59,188 bases of DNA from Chitinophagaceae bacterium UBA2791. GTDB lineage: Bacteria > Bacteroidota > Bacteroidia > Chitinophagales > Chitinophagaceae. This document shows positions 8,576 to 17,671 of this stretch, in pieces. The stretch's first letter is position 1, and each line of letters begins with the position of its first letter. The notes under the pieces were generated by a model. That model saw only the letters and a list, made by a program, of their open reading frames with translations. It made no database searches and was not told the DNA's origin. The translations under genes and the position numbers were made by a program. Location of the stretch: NCBI GenBank assembly GCA_002352105.1, contig DEHV01000017.1:40950-100137 (forward strand), in the 5' to 3' direction.

Positions 8576-11176
8576 TTGCGATATAGCTTCGGTCAAATAG
8601 CGTCGATCATAAAAGGGAATATCCTTAACCTGCCTGGGGACAGGGAGGTCCGCGACCTTGCGCTGGACAGCCGGAAGATCGTTTTCCCGGAGACCGCTTT
8701 GTTTTTTGCCTTAAGGGGCCCGCGCCGCGACGGACAGGCTTTTGTCCGGGATGCATATGAAAAAGGCGTCCGGAACTTTGTGATAGCAGATCCGGCGGCG
8801 CAGGATATCCCCGACGCTAAGGGCGGGGCAGAAGCGAACGCTGACGATTTGGAGAACGACAATGTTGCGATGGCAGGCGATTCCCGGCATGGCCTGCAGG
8901 CCATCGTTGAAGACCTGGAAAATGCTAATATCGTAGCGGTGAATGATCCGCTCGCAGCCCTGCAGCAACTGGCTGCCTTTCATCGCAACCGGTTCTCCAT
9001 TCCGGTCATCGGCATCACCGGCAGCAACGGCAAGACCATCGTGAAGGAATGGCTGAACCAGGCTCTGGGCGACCGGTTCGCGATCGTGAGAAGTCCCAAA
9101 AGCTACAATTCCCAGATAGGCGTTCCGCTGAGCGTATGGCAACTGAACCCCTCATTTACCCTCGGCATATTTGAGGCGGGCATTTCCCGCCCCGGCGAGA
9201 TGGACCGGCTGCAACCCATCATCCGGCCAACCATCGGCGTATTTACCAATATCGGCGAAGCGCATGCGGAGGGCTTCGCCGGTCTGCGGGAAAAGATCAG
9301 GGAAAAACTCGAATTGTTCAAAGAAACAAAGACCCTGGTCTACTGCAAAGACTCGCTTCTCCTTCATGAAGAAATCATATTGTTCTGCGAGCGGCTGTCG
9401 GCCCGGGGCATCCGGCCTTTTGAAACGATCGCCTGGAGCCGCTCGGCAGGCGACGCTTTGCTGCAGTCGCTACAGATCGAAAAAGGGAACGACCGCACGG
9501 TGATTACCGCTGTTCAGGGTTCGGCGCCTAGCCGGATCGCCATTCCCTTTACCGACGACGCTTCCATTGAGAACGCGATCCATTGCTGGTGCGTATTGTT
9601 GCATCTTGGCGAACCTGAAGCGTCGATCCGGCAGAAAATGGCGGCGCTTCAGCCGGTGGCCATGCGGCTGGAACTGAAGGATGGCATAAATGATTGTTCG
9701 GTTATTAATGATAGTTATAGCGCCGATCTGAGCTCCCTGGCCATCGCGCTGGATTTTCTCGATCAGCAGACGCAGCATGATAAACATACTGTTATTCTTA
9801 CCGATTTCCTGGAAAGCGGCCGCAATGAAGAAGCGTTGTATGGCGCCATCGCCGACGCATTGGATCAGCGGCGTATCAGCCGGTTTATCGGCATTGGCGC
9901 CGGCATGACGGCCCACAAAAGGGCATTTGAAAAAAACAGGAACAGGGAGAACCTGTTTTTCGATTCCATCCATGCCTTCAAGGAACAGTTCCACCGGCTT
10001 CATTTTGCGCATGAGACCATCCTGCTGAAGGGCGCCAGGGTATTCGGACTGGAAGAAGCGAACGAACTGCTGGAGCGGCAAACCCATCAGACGGCGCTGG
10101 AAATAGACCTCGGCGCCTTATTGCATAATCTTCGCGCGCACCAGCGCCTGCTGCATCCGTCGACCAAACTGATGGCAATGGTAAAGGCCTTTTCGTATGG
10201 CAGCGGCAGTTATGAGATCGCCGCGGCCCTGCAGTTTAACAAGGTGGATTATCTCGCGGTGGCCTATGCAGACGAGGGGGTGGACCTTCGCAAGGGAGGG
10301 ATCAGCCTGCCCATCATGGTGATGAATCCCGATATACATGCCTTCCCTGTCCTGGCGCAGTACCATCTCGAGCCGGCGGTCTATTCGCCCCGGGTATTAA
10401 GGGCGTTGGAAGACTTCCTGGACAAAGAGGGGTTGAACCGGTTCCCGGCGCACCTGGAACTGGAAACAGGTATGAACCGGTTAGGCTTTACAGAGGAAGA
10501 TATTCCGTTTTTGCTCGAAGCGGCGCGGTCGGACCGGTTTCGCATACAGAGCATTTTCAGCCATCTTGCAGCCAGCGAAGATCCGGCGATGGACGATTTC
10601 ACCAACCGGCAGGCCAGCCTTTTCCGGGAGCTGTCAGATCAACTCAAAAAGGCGCTGGATTATCCTGTGCTCCGGCACCTGCTCAATACTTCCGGCATCC
10701 TCCGCCATTCCCATCTCCAGTTCGATATGGCGCGGATAGGAATAGGCTTATATGGCATCCGGTCCGGCAATGAACTGGACCTGCAGCAGGTATCCACGCT
10801 AAAAACCGCTATCGCCCAGGTCAAATCGCTGAAAGCGGGCGAATCCGTCGGGTATGGAAGGGCGGGCGTGGTTAGCAGGCCTTCCCGGATCGCCACGGTA
10901 AGGATAGGGTATGCCGACGGCTACCCCAGGAGATTAGGCAATGGCAGGGGAAGGATGCTGGTGAGGGGAGCGCTGGCGCCGACGATAGGGAATATCTGCA
11001 TGGATATGACCATGATCGATATCACGGATATCCCGGAGGCAGGGGAGGGCGACGAGGCGACGGTATTTGGCAAATCCCTGCCCGTGGAGCAGGTGGCGGC
11101 ATGGGCGGACGCCATCCCTTATGAGATCCTGACCGGCGTTTCGCAACGGGTAAAAAGGGTCTATTTCCAGGATTAA
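8576..11176 (+). CDS. murF-alr: Bifunctional MurF ligase / alanine racemase
   Basis: 866-residue fusion known from Bacteroidota. The N-terminal MurF half (about residues 1-500) joins D-Ala-D-Ala to UDP-MurNAc-tripeptide; its ATP loop is GITGSNGKTIVKEW near residues 144-157. The C-terminal half (about 507-866) is a PLP alanine racemase; the Schiff-base lysine is K537 in MVKAFSYGSGS, and VGYGRAGVV and GNICMDMTMIDITD follow. One protein thus makes D-Ala and helps use it in wall synthesis. The start was taken as TTG 8576 (MRYSFGQIASIIKG), ten bases after terC; the frame is open to ATG 8480, but that would overlap terC by 86 bases and add unrelated residues. Residues about 90-111 are an extra copy of a neighbouring segment (see findings). 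Confidence 0.92.
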   Translation: MRYSFGQIASIIKGNILNLPGDREVRDLALDSRKIVFPETALFFALRGPRRDGQAFVRDAYEKGVRNFVIADPAAQDIPDAKGGAEANADDLENDNVAMAGDSRHGLQAIVEDLENANIVAVNDPLAALQQLAAFHRNRFSIPVIGITGSNGKTIVKEWLNQALGDRFAIVRSPKSYNSQIGVPLSVWQLNPSFTLGIFEAGISRPGEMDRLQPIIRPTIGVFTNIGEAHAEGFAGLREKIREKLELFKETKTLVYCKDSLLLHEEIILFCERLSARGIRPFETIAWSRSAGDALLQSLQIEKGNDRTVITAVQGSAPSRIAIPFTDDASIENAIHCWCVLLHLGEPEASIRQKMAALQPVAMRLELKDGINDCSVINDSYSADLSSLAIALDFLDQQTQHDKHTVILTDFLESGRNEEALYGAIADALDQRRISRFIGIGAGMTAHKRAFEKNRNRENLFFDSIHAFKEQFHRLHFAHETILLKGARVFGLEEANELLERQTHQTALEIDLGALLHNLRAHQRLLHPSTKLMAMVKAFSYGSGSYEIAAALQFNKVDYLAVAYADEGVDLRKGGISLPIMVMNPDIHAFPVLAQYHLEPAVYSPRVLRALEDFLDKEGLNRFPAHLELETGMNRLGFTEEDIPFLLEAARSDRFRIQSIFSHLAASEDPAMDDFTNRQASLFRELSDQLKKALDYPVLRHLLNTSGILRHSHLQFDMARIGIGLYGIRSGNELDLQQVSTLKTAIAQVKSLKAGESVGYGRAGVVSRPSRIATVRIGYADGYPRRLGNGRGRMLVRGALAPTIGNICMDMTMIDITDIPEAGEGDEATVFGKSLPVEQVAAWADAIPYEILTGVSQRVKRVYFQD

Positions 11177-11190
11177 ACAAGGTATCCCCG

Positions 11191-11206
11191 CCGCGTTAAA
11201 CCGCGG
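11191..11206 (+). terminator. Short hairpin after murF-alr
   Basis: CCGCG (11191-11195) and CGCGG (11202-11206) with loop TTAAAC, 14 bases after the stop. There is no T-run, so it is at best a weak or factor-dependent stop. Confidence 0.3.
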
Positions 11207-11249
11207 GATAAAAGGGGCCTTTCGAAGGTTAAACTGGCGCGCATTATCT

Positions 11250-11257
11250 TATCTTTG
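11250..11257 (+). promoter_or_regulatory. Bacteroidota -7 box upstream of lspA
   Basis: TATCTTTG matches the TAnnTTTG consensus of the Bacteroidota primary sigma factor exactly. No clear TTTG lies 19-23 bases upstream. The box overlaps a possible TTG start at 11255, which supports translation from the later GTG at 11279. Confidence 0.45.
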
Positions 11258-11278
11258 GAGCACAAAACGTTTTTTATT

Positions 11279-11956
11279 GTGAAGAGCAGAACGGTAGTAT
11301 TTATAATTCTGGCTATCATTATTGCGGATCAGGCATTGAAAGTATGGGTCAAGACCCATATGCTTTATCATGAACAGATCTTTATTATAAAACCCTGGTT
11401 TCGGTTGTTTTTCATTGAGAATGAAGGCATGGCCTGGGGATGGAAGTTCGGGGGCGAATGGGGGAAGATGGCGCTTACCCTTTTCCGGTTGGTAGCCGTC
11501 ATATTCGGCGTATTCTATATCAGGGATATTGTCCGGAAAAAACTTCCACAGGGGTTCATTGTTTGCGTCGGGATGATATTTGCGGGGGCGCTGGGCAACC
11601 TGATCGACAGTCTTTTTTATGGAATGATCTTCTCCGGGAGCGATCTGGGCATGCCGCTGGCTACCCTTTTTCCCGAAGGAGGCGGGTATGCGGGGTTTTT
11701 ACATGGCCGGGTGGTAGATATGTTGTATGTGCCTATTATTGACGATAAGCTGCTGCCTTCCTGGATCCCGGTTTGGGGGGGAGAGCGGTTTACTTTTTTT
11801 TCGCCTATATTTAATATTGCCGACGCTTCGATATCCGTTGGCGTGATCGCTATATTGATATTTCAGAAGAAATTTTTTAAGAAGAATCCTCACGAAGAGC
11901 CTCATCCAACAATCGAACCGAATAACCGAATCAAAGATCCCGCCGGAGTTGCATAG
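11279..11956 (+). CDS. lspA: Lipoprotein signal peptidase (SPase II)
   Basis: 225-residue inner-membrane aspartyl protease that cleaves prolipoprotein signal peptides after lipidation. The GTG start at 11279 (MKSRTVVFII) was chosen because the in-frame TTG at 11255 lies inside a -7 promoter box. Four membrane segments are seen. The catalytic aspartates are D147 (GRVVDMLY) and D182 (FNIADASISVG); GALGNLIDS is also conserved. A roughly 35-residue loop between the third span and the first catalytic Asp makes it longer than E. coli LspA (164), as is usual in Bacteroidota. The window encodes several lipoproteins that would be its substrates. Confidence 0.92.
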   Translation: MKSRTVVFIILAIIIADQALKVWVKTHMLYHEQIFIIKPWFRLFFIENEGMAWGWKFGGEWGKMALTLFRLVAVIFGVFYIRDIVRKKLPQGFIVCVGMIFAGALGNLIDSLFYGMIFSGSDLGMPLATLFPEGGGYAGFLHGRVVDMLYVPIIDDKLLPSWIPVWGGERFTFFSPIFNIADASISVGVIAILIFQKKFFKKNPHEEPHPTIEPNNRIKDPAGVA

Positions 11957-12008
11957 AAACGATATACTCTTGCGGCAAACCAGGTTAAGCACTTAAAAAC
12001 TTCGATCG

Positions 12009-13349
12009 ATGAGAATGATTAGATATTTTTCTTTTTGTCTGGCAGCCCTGATGATCTTCTTTTCCTGCAGGAAAGAAACAAGCTGGGAAATTGGAGACGG
12101 GCTTCCGCCAATTGAAGGAAAATGGGAGTTTACAGTACCGGGGCAAACGTATCAGGGCCCGCTGGATTCGGCCTATATTTATGATTATGGCCCTTACCAG
12201 GAGCTCTTTCTTTTCGGTAGCGCCCCCGACGTGGAGGGAGAGCTGATCCTGCGCGTAATAGGCCTCGAAATAACGTCGGGCTCATACCCCAATCCGGCTG
12301 CCTTTTTTATATATGGAGAGAATGGCGCCCCGCTTTTTCTGAACGATCCTTCCGAGGAGGGCGCGTTCACGCTTACGATCACTTCCCTGGATTCTGTTTC
12401 TGTATCAGGGACCTTTTCGGGAAAGGTACTCGATGGGCTGGGCAATGAAAAAACGCTGACCGATGGAAAGTTCACCGCTATGCTGAACAGGGACGTTGAA
12501 CAGCCTCCCCAGATCGCGCTGGGACAGCTAACGCTCTGGTCGAAAGATATGTGCCCCGGCCCCGGAGAAGGGATAAAGGTTACGGTAGATAATCAAACCG
12601 GCTTTATTACCCAATCCCTTGCAAGCGAGCCTTCCTGCGATGGAGAGGGAACAACTAATATTGTGCTCCTCGCGGGTCATTACACGATCAAGGCGGAATG
12701 CGGGGATAAGATCGTTTATTATGAAGTGGATATTGAAGAGAACCAATGCACGGTGTTGGAAGTCGAGTTGAATGATGCGCCGGTATTTACGGATTATTTT
12801 CCCGATACAGACGGGTCCAGTTGGGTCTACCAGGATGCGGCGGATACCGATAGAACGGCTACGACTGTCGTCAGTTCGGAGACAGAGCAAATAGACGGCA
12901 GGGTTTACCGTAAGTTTACCGATCTCAGCGGCGCGACAAGATATTATCGCAAGGAAGGTAATGAATATTACGAGTACGCAGCGCTCAGTCACAGCAATGC
13001 TGTAACAGATCCGCCCCTGATTGAATATACTTTTTTAAAGGATAATGCGGCAAAAAATGATTCCTGGGAAACGTCCGCATATAATTTAAAGCTTTCAGGC
13101 GTGACGATCAGGGGGAAGCTTCGGTTTACCATTGCGGACAGGGATTTCAGTCAAACCATCGCAGGCAGGCAGTACAATAATCTTATCGCGGTATTTACCG
13201 AGCTGTTGGTTTCCCTGGACGGCGGCTCCAGTTTCACTCCGGTTAGTTCATACACAACCATCTATGCGAAGGGTATCGGCGTGGTATATACGGAAACGCC
13301 CGATCCTTTAACGCAATGGGAGCTTAAAAGTTATTCGTTGAATCCGTAA
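12009..13349 (+). CDS. Uncharacterised lipoprotein
   Basis: 446 residues, no family recognised. The N-terminus is a lipoprotein signal: charged MRMIRY, hydrophobic FSFCLAALMIFF, then the lipobox cysteine in FFSCRKE (C20). The mature part is rich in beta-strand patterns. Residues about 35-155 look like a lipocalin-like or IgG-like beta unit, about 165-255 a second, with four cysteines (CPGPGE, PSCDG, KAECGD, ENQCTV) that may form disulfides. The C-terminal region from about 265 begins DYFPDTDGSSWVYQ, common in Bacteroidota surface lipoproteins. It converges on the T9SS gene with a 17-base gap. Probably exported to the outer membrane; function unknown. Confidence 0.75.
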   Translation: MRMIRYFSFCLAALMIFFSCRKETSWEIGDGLPPIEGKWEFTVPGQTYQGPLDSAYIYDYGPYQELFLFGSAPDVEGELILRVIGLEITSGSYPNPAAFFIYGENGAPLFLNDPSEEGAFTLTITSLDSVSVSGTFSGKVLDGLGNEKTLTDGKFTAMLNRDVEQPPQIALGQLTLWSKDMCPGPGEGIKVTVDNQTGFITQSLASEPSCDGEGTTNIVLLAGHYTIKAECGDKIVYYEVDIEENQCTVLEVELNDAPVFTDYFPDTDGSSWVYQDAADTDRTATTVVSSETEQIDGRVYRKFTDLSGATRYYRKEGNEYYEYAALSHSNAVTDPPLIEYTFLKDNAAKNDSWETSAYNLKLSGVTIRGKLRFTIADRDFSQTIAGRQYNNLIAVFTELLVSLDGGSSFTPVSSYTTIYAKGIGVVYTETPDPLTQWELKSYSLNP

Positions 13350-13366
13350 AGGCGCCGACAGCGGGA

Positions 13367-15685
13367 TCAGGGAGTTTTCACCAGGATCTTATTGATTATT
13401 TTCTGATTGATCTCCACCCTCAGGATATAGGTGCCCTTGCTCAATACCGATAGCCCGTCGATGGATACCCGGGTTATTCCCTTGGTAACCCCGATATTCC
13501 GCTTCCTGATCACCCTGCCGTAATTGTCCAGCAGGGAAACGACGGCCTGAGCGTCTTCGACCGCTTCGAGTTCAAAGGAGATCTTATCGTTGAACGGGTT
13601 CACCAGCGAGCGGATGCCGGGTTCGGGTATATTGCTGATGATGATGGTTCGGGTATAAACCTGTTTATCTCCTTCGATGATCTTTACCCGGTACTGCGCG
13701 GGCTGCGTCAGCGTTCCGGGATCAGTGAAGGTATAGGTCTTGCTGCTATTGGACGCTCCGGCGCCGGCGATCCGGCCGATGCGATAGAACAGCCGTCCGT
13801 TGTCGCTTCGCTCGATCTCGTATTGCGTATGGGCGGCTTCGTTAGGAGCGGTCCATTCCAGCTGCGCATGCTTGCCGGACAATCTGCCTGTCAGCGTCAC
13901 CGATTGCTCCTCCAGTACAACGCAATTTGTTGTCGAGATGGTCACTTGTGAAGTACCCTGGAAAGAGCATTCGGGATCGTCGAGGTTCTGCGCCGTGGAA
14001 GCGACGGTGAAGCGGTATTGACTCAGGTGGTCGGAGCTATCGGCAATCTTAGAAGCAGGCACCATGTGCGCCACATAGGTTCCTGACCCGTCGGGAATGC
14101 CTTCGCCGGTAGCGGGGATCGTCCAGGTTAGCCCGCCGTCCATGCTTTTCTCCCACCGGTAATGGTTATAGTTTCTAAAGAAAGAGCTTACGGTAGTGTT
14201 GATATCCATTTGTGTGCCGATGCATATCTCCGAGTTATTGCTTGGCACCAGGGTCAGCTCGGGGTTACAGCTGACAAGAGCGATATCATCAATGGCCCAG
14301 TCGTTCCCGCCGCCGCCGGAAGCGTTATTCCGGATGGAAATGGTAATGGAGCTCTGGGTTGGGCCGGTACGGAAAAGGAAACCTTTTTTCTGCCAGCCCA
14401 GGGTATCTATCTCCCCGGTAGAATACCGGTCGAGATCGTCAATGGCAAATGCAAGATTGGGATAAACGCCGGGTTTATAGGTAGCCGTACCCGATGAGTC
14501 GGCGCCGCATACCCGGCAAATATTTTTCACCCATAAGGAAAATTCATAAGAAGTGTTGGGGCATAAGCCGGTGATGTTTTGGCGATAGGCTTCAGAAGTA
14601 GCATAGTCGGCGTTCACCACCAGCATATATCCTCCCTCAGAACCTGGCGCAGTCGGCGGGTTGCCTGCGGAAGTTGTAGACCCGGTATGGTCGCCCATGA
14701 TATCCCAGTAACCAGTGAACATCCTGTTGGCGCAGGAGGCAGAGGCGGGGGGATTGCCCGAAGTGGAGGTCGGACAGTTGGGCCTGATCTGCGCGTTGGC
14801 GTTTGTACTGCCCCAGGGGCTGATATTGTTCAGTATAGCGTAACTGCCATCCGTCAACGCTGCCAGCGGCAGGGTAGGGGGCGCGTATGACCGGTAAAGA
14901 TAATTGGGGATATTAAACACCGGGGCTGTGGTGCGGCTCTGTACAAAGCCGCTGTCGAATGTGCCCCCAGCTTCATTTACAAAGTTTTTTCCTACCGAAT
15001 TGCTACAGATCGGGTCGTTGGTGGAGATCAGGATCTTGTATCTGATGGAATTCTGCACCTGGTCGGAGCCGTTTGACGTGAGCTTGTACCGCATCTGGCC
15101 GGCGCCCAGGGTAATCGTGTCGCCGATGTTTCCGGTAACCACCACCCTGTAAGAAGCGGTGACCAGCACGCCGCCGTTGGCGCGGGGCTTGTCCTGGGTG
15201 CGGCCGGAAATGGTCCGGGTATAGATATTTCCTGCGCCTGTGGCGTCATTGGATGTGCTTGTGGGCGCGGTGGCGCCGTTGCCCAGGTTGATCTTGATAT
15301 TGTATTGTCCCGCAGAAGGAGAAGCATTATATCGTCCGGGATCGGTATCTGCGGCCAGGGTCCAGCTTTTATAGGTTAGTCCTTCATTGGTGATCAGTCG
15401 TAAGGAATCATCCGCGAATGCGGTATTGGACGGGATATTGTCGATATACCGGGCGGCATAAACAATGTAGTTAGAACCATTAAAACCTCCCGGAAAATAA
15501 ATATTGGTGCGGATCTCCAGTATATCGCCGGGTTCAACCGTGCCGCCAATCGTTTTCTTTGTAACATTCACATAGCTGTTACCAAACTTCACCTGGGCGG
15601 ATGCCAGGAGACTCACCGACATACAGACCAGCCAGAATGTTAGAAACCTGAGCGTAAGCTCGATGGAGAGTAGAGGTTTTTTCAT
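13367..15685 (-). CDS. Secreted protein with T9SS type A sorting domain
   Basis: 772 residues. A Sec signal peptide (about 1-30, ending LLASAQ) is followed by a long beta-rich, Thr/Ser/Asn-rich region. A middle module (about 345-480) containing GGYMLVVNADY, LCPNTSYEFSLWVKNIC and NDWAIDDIALVSC resembles the ligand-binding beta-sandwich found in many Bacteroidota surface proteins. The last about 75 residues (NPFNDKISFELEAVEDAQAV ... GTYILRVEI ... KILVKTP) are a type A T9SS sorting domain, so the protein should be exported through the outer membrane and anchored to the surface or released. No catalytic motif was found; an adhesin or carbohydrate-binding role is a guess. Confidence 0.82.
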   Translation of the reverse strand: MKKPLLSIELTLRFLTFWLVCMSVSLLASAQVKFGNSYVNVTKKTIGGTVEPGDILEIRTNIYFPGGFNGSNYIVYAARYIDNIPSNTAFADDSLRLITNEGLTYKSWTLAADTDPGRYNASPSAGQYNIKINLGNGATAPTSTSNDATGAGNIYTRTISGRTQDKPRANGGVLVTASYRVVVTGNIGDTITLGAGQMRYKLTSNGSDQVQNSIRYKILISTNDPICSNSVGKNFVNEAGGTFDSGFVQSRTTAPVFNIPNYLYRSYAPPTLPLAALTDGSYAILNNISPWGSTNANAQIRPNCPTSTSGNPPASASCANRMFTGYWDIMGDHTGSTTSAGNPPTAPGSEGGYMLVVNADYATSEAYRQNITGLCPNTSYEFSLWVKNICRVCGADSSGTATYKPGVYPNLAFAIDDLDRYSTGEIDTLGWQKKGFLFRTGPTQSSITISIRNNASGGGGNDWAIDDIALVSCNPELTLVPSNNSEICIGTQMDINTTVSSFFRNYNHYRWEKSMDGGLTWTIPATGEGIPDGSGTYVAHMVPASKIADSSDHLSQYRFTVASTAQNLDDPECSFQGTSQVTISTTNCVVLEEQSVTLTGRLSGKHAQLEWTAPNEAAHTQYEIERSDNGRLFYRIGRIAGAGASNSSKTYTFTDPGTLTQPAQYRVKIIEGDKQVYTRTIIISNIPEPGIRSLVNPFNDKISFELEAVEDAQAVVSLLDNYGRVIRKRNIGVTKGITRVSIDGLSVLSKGTYILRVEINQKIINKILVKTP

Positions 15686-16143
15686 CGGTTTGGATTATTT
15701 CGGATTTATGCTGTGTAAATCTAATATAAAGGCCTTGTCTTTTCAATCGTATTAATACCCATGCTTGACCTGCCTTTATACCAACTGGGATCACAAACAA
15801 AGGCCATCCTGCGAATAGATCCGGAAACTGCCGCCTGTCAAAGCCCACAATACATTAATTATATAACGACCAGACGGCTCCCTTATTTCGTATATGAAAT
15901 AAAATTATATTTTTAAGGTTCTTTTCGAAATCATTAAGGGCCCGGATCGTTGCCGAGCCCTTAGCGGACTATTTATTTTAAGGGAATGAAAAACAATGAT
16001 TTATGCTTGTTGTGCTCGAAGCATAGGCATTTTACGCCGAGGCCTCGGCTTTGTGCCCTGGTCCGGTATCTCCCGATGCTTGCCGGCTTATAGGGGAAAC
16101 CGAGCTCAAGCTATGGCCCTGGGCCAGGTTTAGGAAGGCGCGG
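15686..16143. other. Intergenic region between T9SS gene and fumC
   Basis: 458 bases; both flanking genes are on the reverse strand. It contains an A/T-rich leader for the T9SS gene (15690-15920), a terminator-like hairpin (15935-15963), and a GC-rich end with a 14-bp palindrome at 16036-16049 (GCCGAGG/CCTCGGC). No gene is supported. Confidence 0.6.
15935..15963 (-). terminator. Candidate terminator downstream of fumC
   Basis: TAAGGGC (15935-15941) pairs with GCCCTTA (15957-15963); after a C/A mismatch an inner CGG/CCG continues the stem around a 7-base loop. An A/T-rich tract follows on the reverse strand. It lies about 180 bases past the fumC stop and before the T9SS gene, so it would separate the two transcripts. 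Confidence 0.5.
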
Positions 16144-17544
16144 CTAATCAATATTCCCCACCATTTTTTCGGGAACCACCCATTCGTCGAATTGTTCCGG
16201 CGTCAGATAGCCCAGTTTCACCGCCATTTCTTTCAGGGTAGATCCTTCCTTATGCGCTTTCTGGGCAATTTCCGCGGCTTTATAGTAGCCGATATGCGTG
16301 TTCAGGGAGGTTACCAGCATCAGCGAGTTCTCAACGTGTTTCCTGATATTGGCTTCAATAGGTTCGATTCCCGTCGCGCATTTGTCGTTGAAGGATGTGC
16401 AGCCGTCGCCGATCAGCCGCGCGCTATGAAGGAAGTTGAAGATGATCATCGGTTTAAAAACATTCAGCTCAAAATGACCGGTGGCGCCGCCGACATTGAT
16501 CGCTACATCATTGCCCAGTACCTGGGCGGCGATCATGGTGAGCGCCTCGCATTGCGTGGGGTTCACCTTGCCCGGCATGATCGACGATCCGGGCTCGTTA
16601 TCGGGTATAAACAGTTCGCCTATGCCTGAGCGTGGTCCGGAAGAAAGTAAACGAACATCATTAGCGATCTTCATCAGGCTGACGGCAACAGTCTTTAAGG
16701 CGCCATGGGCTTCCACAATTGCGTCGTGCGAGGCGAGCGCTTCAAACTTATTGGGCGCGGTTATAAAAGGAAGCCCGGTCAATGCGGCAATATGCTTCGC
16801 GACGTTCTCCGCATAGCCCTTTGGCGTGTTGATGCCTGTTCCCACGGCGGTTCCGCCGAGGGCAAGCTCCGACAAATGGGGCAGGGTATTCCGGATGGCC
16901 TTTAATCCATGATCAAGCTGCGAAACATATCCGCTGAACTCCTGTCCCACAGTGAGGGGAGTGGCGTCCATACAATGTGTTCTGCCGATCTTTACCACCT
17001 TCATGTATTTGCGGCTTTTTTCTGCCAGCGTGTCGCGGAGTTTTTCAATACCGGGAATGGTAAGCTCCGTTAGCATTTTATAAGCTGCGATATGCATAGC
17101 GGTGGGGAAGGTATCGTTTGACGACTGCGATTTGTTGACATCGTCATTGGGATGCAGGAACTTTTCCTTATCGGTTAGCTGCCCCCCCTTGATCACATGG
17201 CCCCTGTAAGCGACGACCTCGTTTACATTCATATTGCTTTGCGTGCCGCTGCCGGTTTGCCAAACGACCAGCGGAAAGGAATCGTTCAGTTTACCGGCAA
17301 TGATCTCATCGCAGACCTGGCCGATCAGGTCGCTTTTCTCCTTGCTCAATACCCCCGCTTCGAGATTGGTCAACGCTGCGGCTTTTTTCAGGTAAGCAAA
17401 TGCCCGGATAATTTCCCTGGGCATTTTATTGATATCCTGAGCGATCCTGAAATTGTCGATGCTGCGTTGGGTCTGGGCTCCAAACAATGCGTCGGCGGGC
17501 ACTTTTACCTCGCCCATGGTGTCTTTTTCAATCCGGTAGTTCAT
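16144..17544 (-). CDS. fumC: Fumarate hydratase, class II
   Basis: 466-residue cytoplasmic TCA-cycle enzyme that hydrates fumarate to L-malate without an iron-sulfur cluster. Fumarase/aspartase fold: start YRIEKDTMGEVKVPADALFG, GSGTQSNMNVNEV, the site GRTHCMDATPLTVGQEFSGY, and the signature GSSIMPGKVNPTQCE with the mobile catalytic serine loop. PALFGAQTQRS-like substrate contacts are present near the N-terminus. Length equals the family norm (460-470), and fumarase is favoured over aspartase by the TGSGTQSNMNVNEV and TGIEPIEANI segments. It stands alone, with 127 bases to the next upstream reverse gene. Confidence 0.94.
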   Translation of the reverse strand: MNYRIEKDTMGEVKVPADALFGAQTQRSIDNFRIAQDINKMPREIIRAFAYLKKAAALTNLEAGVLSKEKSDLIGQVCDEIIAGKLNDSFPLVVWQTGSGTQSNMNVNEVVAYRGHVIKGGQLTDKEKFLHPNDDVNKSQSSNDTFPTAMHIAAYKMLTELTIPGIEKLRDTLAEKSRKYMKVVKIGRTHCMDATPLTVGQEFSGYVSQLDHGLKAIRNTLPHLSELALGGTAVGTGINTPKGYAENVAKHIAALTGLPFITAPNKFEALASHDAIVEAHGALKTVAVSLMKIANDVRLLSSGPRSGIGELFIPDNEPGSSIMPGKVNPTQCEALTMIAAQVLGNDVAINVGGATGHFELNVFKPMIIFNFLHSARLIGDGCTSFNDKCATGIEPIEANIRKHVENSLMLVTSLNTHIGYYKAAEIAQKAHKEGSTLKEMAVKLGYLTPEQFDEWVVPEKMVGNID

Positions 17545-17639
17545 AATCTGCGTATATAATATATAATGATTAATCGATGTTAAGCGCGCTATTCCTGTTG
17601 CGCGGGCATATTTGCAAAACAGGGCGGCGTTATCTTTGG

Positions 17640-17658
17640 CCTAACCATTAAGGTTAGG
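17640..17658 (-). terminator. Hairpin after enoyl-CoA hydratase gene
   Basis: CCTAACC (17640-17646) and GGTTAGG (17652-17658) form a perfect 7-bp stem with loop ATTAA, 13 bases past the hydratase stop. No T-run follows, so it may be a weak terminator or 3'-end stabiliser. Confidence 0.4.
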
Positions 17659-17671
17659 ATCTGAAACTTTG

